Shown here piece after piece: positions 1 to 5,774 of a DNA stretch of 8,576 bases (position 1 is its first letter; every line of letters starts with the position of its first letter). The translations under genes and the position numbers were made by a program. The notes under the pieces were generated by a model, which saw only the letters and a program-made list of their open reading frames with translations, ran no database searches and had not been told where the DNA came from. This stretch comes from Desulfuromonas sp. SDB (lineage in GTDB: Bacteria > SDB-A). Where the stretch lies: the NCBI GenBank assembly GCA_001412365.1, contig LKUE01000429.1, positions 1 to 8,576 on the forward strand, read 5' to 3'.

Positions 1-30
1 TTCATATTGTTTAATGAACAATAATAGATT

Positions 31-1068
31 TTAAAAAAAGATTTTAGCCAATTTCAATGCCCCCTGTTTCCAGGGAACACGATGAGATATTCCGGAACGT
101 CCTTCTAATTCATCATAATGCTCTAAATACCAGTTAAAATTACGTTTGAGAGCATCACGGTTGGAATAATTTGGCTTGAAATTCAATGTCTTTTCCGCTT
201 TTTCAATGGAGACAAAGGAATCTTCTGCTACTGTTTCGTATATCCACTTGTATAGAGGAGATAATTTCAACATCTCTAGGACCCGTAAAACCCAAATCAT
301 AGGAGCGGCAGGGAAACAGGATATTTTTTTTCCAAATCCCGCCTCATCTAAGACAACCTGAAAATCTTCTCTTACCGTGCTAAAATTTTTTGCTCCAATA
401 TTGAAGGTATCATTGACTATATTTATATCCCCGGTAGCACAAAGATAAATTGCGTCACAAAGATCTTCCACGTCCAGAAATTGATAAAGATTTTTTCCGT
501 TTCCCAGAACAGGAAAACCTCTTCCTTCTTTAGCCCACTGATAGAAGATGGCAAAAATACCTAATCGTTCAGGTCCGATAAAGGACTTAGGTCTGATAAT
601 GGGAATACACATACCCTTTTTTCTATATTCCAGACAAATCTGTTCTGCCTGAATTTTAGCTTCACCGTAAGGACCAACTCCGTCCAGGGGATCATATTCA
701 TAGAGGGGATGGTGATTGGGAATGCCGTAAACTGCAGTGGTGGAAATATGAATTAACCGGTCAACATTATGCTGAAAGGCTGAATCAATTACCTTTCTGG
801 TCCCCTCCACATCAGTGGAAAAAATTTCTTCCCTGCAGTACAGGGGAAGAGCTGCTGCACAGTGAACTACAACGTCAACACCTTCCATTAATTTGTTCAC
901 TGTTTCCCTGTTCCGGATATCTCCCACCACTGCCTCTATCTGGTCTCTTACATCGGGATAATCAAAATATTCAAGATCTAGGGATACAACTTTATGTTTT
1001 CTTTTCAGCAGATATCTAATTAAATTAATGCCTAAAAATCCTGATCCCCCCGTAATAAAATATTTCAA
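31..1068 (-). CDS. NAD-dependent epimerase/dehydratase (extended SDR)
   Basis: This is a cytosolic extended short-chain dehydrogenase/reductase of 345 residues, the usual length for nucleotide-sugar epimerases and dehydratases. The N-terminal Rossmann fold shows TGGSGFLG (residues 6-13), the GxxGxxG dinucleotide loop. An aspartate at the end of strand 2 (D31) favours NAD over NADP, and D50 sits in the VGDIRN adenine-contact motif. The active site is complete: S109-T110-T111 in the segment before AVYG, and Y134-x3-K138 in PYGEAK. R159-P160 begins the substrate-binding half. The C-terminal tail carries a W-K-Q-G motif near residues 333-336, which I recall from uncharacterised bacterial epimerases. 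The start is a TTG codon, chosen because AGGAGG lies four bases upstream and the Rossmann strand begins at once. Family assignment is firm, but the substrate (UDP-hexose, dTDP-sugar or a sterol-like compound) cannot be read from the sequence. It is the last gene of the left-hand minus-strand cluster. Confidence 0.93.
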   Translation of the reverse strand: MKYFITGGSGFLGINLIRYLLKRKHKVVSLDLEYFDYPDVRDQIEAVVGDIRNRETVNKLMEGVDVVVHCAAALPLYCREEIFSTDVEGTRKVIDSAFQHNVDRLIHISTTAVYGIPNHHPLYEYDPLDGVGPYGEAKIQAEQICLEYRKKGMCIPIIRPKSFIGPERLGIFAIFYQWAKEGRGFPVLGNGKNLYQFLDVEDLCDAIYLCATGDINIVNDTFNIGAKNFSTVREDFQVVLDEAGFGKKISCFPAAPMIWVLRVLEMLKLSPLYKWIYETVAEDSFVSIEKAEKTLNFKPNYSNRDALKRNFNWYLEHYDELEGRSGISHRVPWKQGALKLAKIFF

Positions 1069-1072
1069 AAAT

Positions 1073-1078
1073 CCTCCT
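1073..1078 (-). promoter_or_regulatory. Strong Shine-Dalgarno that fixes a TTG start
   Basis: On the minus strand AGGAGG is followed by ATTT and then TTG, the first codon of the epimerase. The match to the anti-Shine-Dalgarno is perfect and the spacing is short, at four bases. The reading frame goes straight into the Rossmann strand (KYFITGG), so no later methionine would leave the nucleotide-binding loop intact. This makes TTG the start. Confidence 0.8.
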
Positions 1079-1115
1079 ATTAATATTAAATATCAGCAAT
1101 ATAAGTAAATTTATG

Positions 1116-1140
1116 AATAGAATATAATATTAATTCTATT
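1116..1140. repeat. 8-bp inverted repeat between radical SAM and epimerase genes
   Basis: AATAGAAT (1116-1123) and ATTCTATT (1133-1140) are perfect inverted copies separated by 9 AT-only bases, in the 104-bp gap between the radical SAM stop and the epimerase start. It could be a dyad operator for a dimeric regulator or a weak hairpin. It is not a convincing terminator because the stem has one G-C pair and no clear U-tract follows. The region is very AT-rich, so chance remains possible. The rest of the gap shows no other feature. Confidence 0.35.
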
Positions 1141-1172
1141 AGCTAAAGAAAAATTTATGGATTTTAAGTTTT

Positions 1173-2129
1173 TCAGTTAATTTTAATTTTTCTTAAATAA
1201 TAATAATTTTGATTATAATTAATTTTTACCAGTTGATTCCTTTCTACTAATTTATCCACCTCGGTCCAAGATGCACCGTTATTCATCAATAATTTTTCAA
1301 CCGCATCTTCTCTCATCGGATGAACCGCAGTAATACTGAGTAAATCCTTCCGGACATCCCCGGTGGAACTGAAATCATCACCCTCATAACCAATAAGTAA
1401 TTCCACCCGGTTAATCTTCTGTGCATATACCGTGTAAATTGCAGCAATCTTCTGTTCATCCGGAGGCTTAATCCCAGGATCAGCAGGGGGGCGGGTAGGG
1501 ATTGAAATATAAGCAGTGGGTAAAGTCAAGTCGGAGAGAAAAACCGCATTTTTCTCTATTTGATCAAGATCATCATTAATATTTTCAACCAGCATGGTTT
1601 CGGTTATTAATTTTCCTTTAAAATTATCTGAAAAAATTTTCAGTCCATCTAAAATTTTATCTATGTCTAAAAATCTGGGAGGACGATTGATTTTTCTCCA
1701 CACCGGTTCTGCAACGCTGTCAATTTTGCAGGAAACAAGATCAGCTTCATACAGGTCATCTCTGACCTCATCTTTCCTCAGCAGTGAACTGTTTGTTATA
1801 ACTGCAGTGGGTAAATTAAATTTTTTCAGCAATCTCAGAGTTTTCCCTAAATTTATATCCAAGGTTGGCTCTCCATCGGGCACAAAACTTAAGTAATCAA
1901 CCATCTGATTGTTTTTGTCTAATTCCTTTAGTTTTTGTTCAACTGCTTTTAATATTTGGTCAGGTTTGTAGTATTCTTCTCTTTTCACACTCAAGTCTGT
2001 AGTTTTTCCCAATTGACAGTAAACACAGGAATAGCTGCAAATTTTAGGAGGAATATTGTTTACGCCTAAACTTCTGCCTAATCTCCGGGAAGGAACCGGA
2101 CCATATACAATATCAGTTAATTTTTCCAT
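1173..2129 (-). CDS. Radical SAM protein, COG0731-like
   Basis: This 318-residue radical SAM enzyme opens with the family signature GPVPSRRLGRSLG (residues 10-22), followed by the cluster motif C31-x3-C35-x2-C38 (CSYSCVYC) that binds the 4Fe-4S cluster used to cleave S-adenosylmethionine. DGEPTL (85-90) is the GGE-type SAM-amino-group motif, and ITNSSLL (111-117) matches a following barrel strand. After the barrel, about 45 C-terminal residues (roughly 273-318) look like a small winged-helix-type tail ending in a basic stretch. The family is COG0731, related to the archaeal wyosine-forming radical SAM enzymes. Its bacterial members have no settled substrate, and nothing here identifies one. 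The start is the ATG directly after an in-frame TAA, so it cannot be extended upstream, and no Shine-Dalgarno is visible before it. It lies 70 bp after the sigma-factor gene and may share its transcript. Confidence 0.92.
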   Translation of the reverse strand: MEKLTDIVYGPVPSRRLGRSLGVNNIPPKICSYSCVYCQLGKTTDLSVKREEYYKPDQILKAVEQKLKELDKNNQMVDYLSFVPDGEPTLDINLGKTLRLLKKFNLPTAVITNSSLLRKDEVRDDLYEADLVSCKIDSVAEPVWRKINRPPRFLDIDKILDGLKIFSDNFKGKLITETMLVENINDDLDQIEKNAVFLSDLTLPTAYISIPTRPPADPGIKPPDEQKIAAIYTVYAQKINRVELLIGYEGDDFSSTGDVRKDLLSITAVHPMREDAVEKLLMNNGASWTEVDKLVERNQLVKINYNQNYYYLRKIKIN

Positions 2130-2199
2130 TTAGATACAGTTAACCATTTAAGGATTTTAAAGCATTAACTATAACCTTAAACGGATTTTTTAGAAATAA

Positions 2200-3081
2200 T
2201 TAATTGAACTTCATAATGTTTTTCAATTCTGAACTGGAAAGAATACTTCTAAAATAATTACGGAAATCAGGTGATTGGTGTAAAAAATCCTTAGCAAAGA
2301 ATTCATAACAGCTGCGGTCATACCATTTACTAAATTTTTTCACTTTTGTTCTGGTTATTTCTTTTAAATAACTCAGTGATCTTTGATTGAGTACTAAATC
2401 ATCAGGATTTATTAATCCCAGATTAATCAACCCTTTTGTTTTATTATAACACCTGCATGAATTATTGGGATCTATCAGTCCGCAGTTTTCATTTAAAAAA
2501 TTACCCAATTTCATTCTAGCCCGGGAAAGCTTTTTTCTATAAGCGGCAGGCGTAATCTCCATAATTTCAGCACCCTGGATAGAATTAAGTCCGAACATTT
2601 CAGTAAGAATAAAAGAAAAACGCTGCGTTTCATCTAAACACATTAACATGCCCATCAGACAATGGCACCGGGTTTCCTCCAGCAGTAATGAAGCTCTCGC
2701 CTCAGAACAATCAAGAGAGATATCCGGGGAGTTCTTTATTGATTGACTATAACTTTCAAAATTCATTTTATTTCTTTGCAGGGTATTTGCCATACTGTAG
2801 ATATGATTTTTGGCAATTCTGAAAACCCAGGTTTTAAAGGAACTGTTCTGTTTGAAGGTGGATAAATTGGTGATAACTTTAACTAATATTTCCTGGGCAG
2901 CATCTTCAGCATCTTCATAATGTCCTAGCATTTTCAAGCATAAGGTGAAAATGTAGTTCTGGTATTTTTCAATTAAATTTTCTAAAGCAACTCGGTCTCC
3001 ATTTAATGAGTGTTCAATTAACAGGAAATCTTCCTGGTGGCATTTTGCTTTTGTTAGATTACTGGTCAAGGTAAAACCCAC
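2200..3081 (-). CDS. ECF-type RNA polymerase sigma factor with C-terminal extension
   Basis: This sigma-70 family factor (293 residues as called) would direct RNA polymerase to a specific promoter set. Region 2 spans about residues 18-100, with the core-binding segment YEDAEDAAQEILVKV (55-69) and the -10-recognition segment SFKTWVFRIAKNH (81-93). Region 4 spans about 145-195, with a helix-turn-helix around IQGAEIMEITPAAYRKKLSRAR. Region 3 is absent, as in ECF factors. Most ECF factors end near residue 190; this one continues for about 100 residues, starting with C200-GLIDPNNS-C209-R-C211, a cysteine motif I recall from a subset of bacterial ECF proteins. No anti-sigma gene is adjacent. The first codon is GTG, 16 bp inside the beta-helix gene. 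A TTG four codons later (3069-3067) overlaps that gene's TGA stop and is the main alternative; the next methionine (M51) is too late. Neither start has a strong ribosome site. Function is firm, the start is uncertain, and the target genes are unknown. Confidence 0.9.
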   Translation of the reverse strand: MGFTLTSNLTKAKCHQEDFLLIEHSLNGDRVALENLIEKYQNYIFTLCLKMLGHYEDAEDAAQEILVKVITNLSTFKQNSSFKTWVFRIAKNHIYSMANTLQRNKMNFESYSQSIKNSPDISLDCSEARASLLLEETRCHCLMGMLMCLDETQRFSFILTEMFGLNSIQGAEIMEITPAAYRKKLSRARMKLGNFLNENCGLIDPNNSCRCYNKTKGLINLGLINPDDLVLNQRSLSYLKEITRTKVKKFSKWYDRSCYEFFAKDFLHQSPDFRNYFRSILSSSELKNIMKFN

Positions 3082-4490
3082 AATTTTTCAGTCACATTAA
3101 AATCTTCTCCCAGTGCTTTAACAAAATAAATACCCGATCTCACCCTGAAATTATTACCATCCGTACAATGCCAGTTCATCACCGCCTGATTTTGCTGCCA
3201 TTTATTATTTAAAATTGTATTCACCAAACAGCCCTGTACATTATATATCTTCACTGTTACTGGCTGTTCACAAGGTAAGTTCAATTTTATCTGAAAATAT
3301 CCTTCCTCTATCCATTGAACATCTATAATCCCATTTTGTACCGGCGGATTTTCCGGTCGTTCTTCTATACCAACCAGTGAAGTTATATCCGGAAATTCTA
3401 TTCTTCCCTGCCCACCATAACAACCCATGTCAACTTTCAATCCTCCCATGGAGGGATAAAGTGCATGTCCGGGATTAAGTGAGTCCTCCGGATCGAAACC
3501 GCTGTTGGGATCTCCCGAGTCAATACAGGGAGATCCGGCATCTAAATGGAAATTATAATCAGCAAATAAAGGATCGCTGTCAATATTTCCAACCCCGGTG
3601 TATCCGTCCTGAACATCACAGTAAGTCACTTCTACTGAACCTCCGCTTTGATAAATCTGATGCCCTCCGTTTAATCCGTAATTATCCCATAAGATATTAT
3701 TCTTCACCAACACCACACTATTGCCTAAATATAAACCTCCTCCCCTCTGGAGGGAAAAATTATCTACCACTGTGTTGTTTACAATTTCCACTGTATCTGA
3801 AATTGATCCCAAAACCCATATCCCTGCGCCATGATAGTAACTGCCTCCTGAATTATTATATACCAGATTATTGTAAATCATTCCTGAACTGTGATAAAGT
3901 GCTACTCCTGCCCCGTAATGAGCTTGGTTGTTCATTATAACATTACCGGTGATTGTGGGATCTGAATCAGCCGCTCTAATTGCTCCTCCTCCTGCACTTT
4001 GCACCCCCGCTGTGTTTGTCACCGGATTATTTACAATTATATTATATCTAATTACCGGTGATGATGAGTCAACAAAAAAACCTCCCCCCTCCCGATAGGG
4101 TGTATTGCCATAATATACATCCGGCCAAACTGTGCCAGTTCCCCCGGTAAGAGTAAACCCCTGTACCACTGTATTGGAGTCCTCTTTGGAAATTATCCTG
4201 ATGCAACTTGCTGAATCAGGAAAAACAGGATTGCTTCCATCAATTACTGTAGATAGGATGTAGCTTTCATCATGGTCCAGAACATAGTGGCTGGTCAGTA
4301 AAATTTTCTTTCCGCATAGATTTATATTTTCATAATACACTCCGCTGTCCACCAAAACAGTGTCAAAATCAACTGCACTGTCAATAGCCTGCTGTATGCT
4401 ATTATAATCTTGAGGAACACTTAACACTGCCCCGGTAAGATTGGAGCAGGCAAAGAGTAGAGTGATAAAAAAGACAGTCAGATTTTTCAT
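3066..4490 (-). CDS. Secreted right-handed beta-helix protein with C-terminal sorting-type domain
   Basis: This 474-residue exported protein starts with a signal peptide (MKN, then hydrophobic residues 5-14, likely cleaved around 20). The N-terminal beta-helix cap, VPQDYNSIQQAIDSA (25-39) followed by D-T-V-L-V and G-V-Y-Y-E-N, is typical of right-handed parallel beta-helix (NosD/pectate-lyase-like) proteins. Coils rich in N-N-x-V/I and GGG/GAG turns run from about 95 to 310, for example IIVNN, VIMNN, LVYNN, TVVDN and ILWDN. A conserved closing segment (about 306-355) contains DPLF and SPCIDSGDP. The C-terminal module (about 392-474) has V-K-I-Y-N-V-Q-G and R-S-G-I-Y-F, the FlgD-Ig/type IX-like secretion tail. 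Such proteins are surface or secreted, often glycan-binding or polysaccharide lyases; no catalytic residues could be assigned. The start ATG has GGAG six bases upstream (4497-4500). Its last 16 bp overlap the sigma-factor gene. An LFAC motif (12-15) is a poor lipobox. Confidence 0.88.
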   Translation of the reverse strand: MKNLTVFFITLLFACSNLTGAVLSVPQDYNSIQQAIDSAVDFDTVLVDSGVYYENINLCGKKILLTSHYVLDHDESYILSTVIDGSNPVFPDSASCIRIISKEDSNTVVQGFTLTGGTGTVWPDVYYGNTPYREGGGFFVDSSSPVIRYNIIVNNPVTNTAGVQSAGGGAIRAADSDPTITGNVIMNNQAHYGAGVALYHSSGMIYNNLVYNNSGGSYYHGAGIWVLGSISDTVEIVNNTVVDNFSLQRGGGLYLGNSVVLVKNNILWDNYGLNGGHQIYQSGGSVEVTYCDVQDGYTGVGNIDSDPLFADYNFHLDAGSPCIDSGDPNSGFDPEDSLNPGHALYPSMGGLKVDMGCYGGQGRIEFPDITSLVGIEERPENPPVQNGIIDVQWIEEGYFQIKLNLPCEQPVTVKIYNVQGCLVNTILNNKWQQNQAVMNWHCTDGNNFRVRSGIYFVKALGEDFNVTEKLWVLP

Positions 4491-4635
4491 TTCGATCTCC
4501 TTTTTTATTATTTAGACAAGATTCAAAGCTAACTGTGACTGAATATTTATAATTTTTAAACCAGCTAAATTATATTTTTCTGGAAATATTTTTTTAAAAG
4601 ATGTAAAAATATTTGATTTAACCAAGGAGTTAGAA
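4491..4635. promoter_or_regulatory. Divergent intergenic region between beta-helix and zinc-ribbon genes
   Basis: These 145 bp hold the 5' ends of both flanking genes, so both promoters are expected here. For the minus-strand beta-helix gene a TATAAT (4574-4569) with TTAAAA (4597-4592) 17 bases upstream is the best sigma-70-like candidate, giving a leader of roughly 70-75 bases. For the plus-strand gene a TATAAT lies at 4548-4553 but no acceptable -35 box precedes it. AAGGAG at 4624-4629 is the ribosome site for the zinc-ribbon gene, six bases before its ATG. In such AT-rich DNA TATAAT matches are common, so the promoter calls are tentative. Confidence 0.4.
4584..4614. repeat. Perfect 10-bp inverted repeat in leader of zinc-ribbon gene
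   Basis: AAATATTTTT (4584-4593) and AAAAATATTT (4605-4614) are exact inverted copies around an 11-base loop. They end ten bases before the AAGGAG site of the plus-strand gene, and the left arm touches the -35 position of the predicted minus-strand promoter. The position suits an operator controlling both directions. The arms contain only A and T, so an RNA hairpin would be weak and chance cannot be excluded. Confidence 0.45.
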
Positions 4636-5754
4636 ATGACAGATAATCCAAGTGTTGACAAAGGTTCTACTTTTCCCTGTAAGAATTGCGGGGCAACCCT
4701 GGTATTCAAGCCCGGAGAAACTTCTCTGGAATGCCCTTATTGCGGATCAAAAAATGAAATTATAGTTGATCCGGAAAAAATTGAACAGGCGGTAAAAGAA
4801 CTGGATTATAAAGAATTTCTGTCTAAATTGGATACAGAAGAAAAGTTGGAAGAAAAAATTACAGTTAAATGTACTTCCTGCGGAGCAACTTTTAGCTTTG
4901 ATGAAAACGTCACTTCAGGAAGCTGTGCCTATTGCGGAACAAAAATTGTAGCTCAAAAACATTCCCAAAAACAAATTAAACCCAGTTCAATTCTTCCCTT
5001 TAACATTACCAAGACTCAAGCTGGTGAAAACTTTGCAAAATGGATAAAAAAATTAAGGTTTGCCCCGGACCGATTGAAGAAACTTACTGGATTAAGTAAT
5101 TTAAATGGAGTGTACATGCCTTACTGGACTTTCGATGCAGAAACAGTTTCTGAATACCTTGGAGAAAGAGGGGATTACTTCGATCAACAGGAAACTTACA
5201 CTGCCACCGAAAACAATAAAAAAGTAACTAAGACCAGAAAGGTTAGAAAGATCCGATGGGAAAAAGTCAGGGGAACCATAAAAAAATTATTCAACGATAT
5301 ATTAATTATCGCCAGTAAATCATTGCAGAATAAATATATTCCCATGCTGGAACCCTGGGATCTGGACCAGTTAGTGCCCTATGATGACCAATTTTTATCC
5401 GGTTTCCAGGTGGAAAGTTATTCGGTGGATTTAAAAGAAGGTTTCCATAAAGCCAAACAAAAAATGGAAGGGATAATCAGACAGGCGATAGTAAAAGCGA
5501 TTGGTGGTGATCAGCAAAAAATCAATGCGTTTAAAACAGATTACCGGAATTTAACTTTTAAGCACATTTTACTTCCTCTGTGGATCAGCGCCTATACCTT
5601 CCAGGGAAAAACCTACCAGATAATTATAAATGCCCGGACCGGAGAAGTTCACGGAGATAGACCTTATTCAAAAATCAAGATTTTCTTCACCGTGGCTACA
5701 ATCGCCGCAATTATCGCATTTATCATATTCCTGATTATCAAATTTACCGGTTAA
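4636..5754 (+). CDS. TFIIB-type zinc ribbon protein, C-terminally membrane-anchored
   Basis: This 372-residue protein begins with two zinc ribbons of identical spacing: C15-x2-C18-x14-C33-x2-C36 and C79-x2-C82-x14-C97-x2-C100. Each is a CxxCGA...CxYCG knuckle pair expected to hold one Zn ion. A helical linker (about 46-75) separates them. The following region (about 116-335) contains ILPFNITKTQA (119-129), a P-x-x-F-x-I-T-K-like signature, then L-x-G-V-Y-x-P-Y-W-x-F (156-166), both seen in proteins labelled TFIIB-type zinc ribbon-containing. A single strongly hydrophobic segment (about 348-369) follows basic residues and probably anchors the C terminus in the cytoplasmic membrane, leaving the ribbons in the cytosol. 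The molecular function of the family is not established; relatives are sometimes mislabelled as primosomal protein N'. The start ATG has AAGGAG six bases upstream. It is the only plus-strand gene and stands alone, converging with the Ycf48-like gene 20 bp downstream. Confidence 0.85.
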   Translation: MTDNPSVDKGSTFPCKNCGATLVFKPGETSLECPYCGSKNEIIVDPEKIEQAVKELDYKEFLSKLDTEEKLEEKITVKCTSCGATFSFDENVTSGSCAYCGTKIVAQKHSQKQIKPSSILPFNITKTQAGENFAKWIKKLRFAPDRLKKLTGLSNLNGVYMPYWTFDAETVSEYLGERGDYFDQQETYTATENNKKVTKTRKVRKIRWEKVRGTIKKLFNDILIIASKSLQNKYIPMLEPWDLDQLVPYDDQFLSGFQVESYSVDLKEGFHKAKQKMEGIIRQAIVKAIGGDQQKINAFKTDYRNLTFKHILLPLWISAYTFQGKTYQIIINARTGEVHGDRPYSKIKIFFTVATIAAIIAFIIFLIIKFTG

Positions 5755-5774
5755 GTACTAAATACTACTTTCGA

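Noticed and set aside
1594-1896. 100-codon plus-strand open frame antisense to the radical SAM gene
   Set aside because: It is serine- and leucine-rich shadow sequence opposite conserved radical SAM motifs.
2147-2181. TTTAAGG/CCTTAAA inverted repeat between the sigma factor and radical SAM genes, considered as a terminator
   Set aside because: The arms are 7 bp with a 21-base loop, too weak and too open for an intrinsic terminator.
3479-3940. 153-codon plus-strand open frame inside the beta-helix gene
   Set aside because: The opposite strand encodes a coherent signal-peptide, beta-helix and tail protein; this frame has scattered composition and no recognisable domain.
4446-4457. LFAC lipobox in the beta-helix protein
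   Set aside because: Phenylalanine at the -2 position and a cysteine only 15 residues from the start make lipoprotein processing unlikely; a type I signal peptide fits better.
4512-4709. 65-codon minus-strand open frame across the divergent intergenic region
   Set aside because: It overlaps the start of the well-supported zinc-ribbon gene, has no family motif and no ribosome site, and is explained by chance in AT-rich DNA.
4636-5754. Primosomal protein N' (PriA helicase) label for the zinc-ribbon protein
   Set aside because: No Walker A or DEAH-type helicase motif is present; only zinc knuckles resemble PriA, and the protein ends in a membrane segment.
5755-5774. Possible bidirectional terminator between the convergent genes
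   Set aside because: Only a 4-bp AGTA/TACT pairing is present, with no G-C-rich stem and no T-tract.
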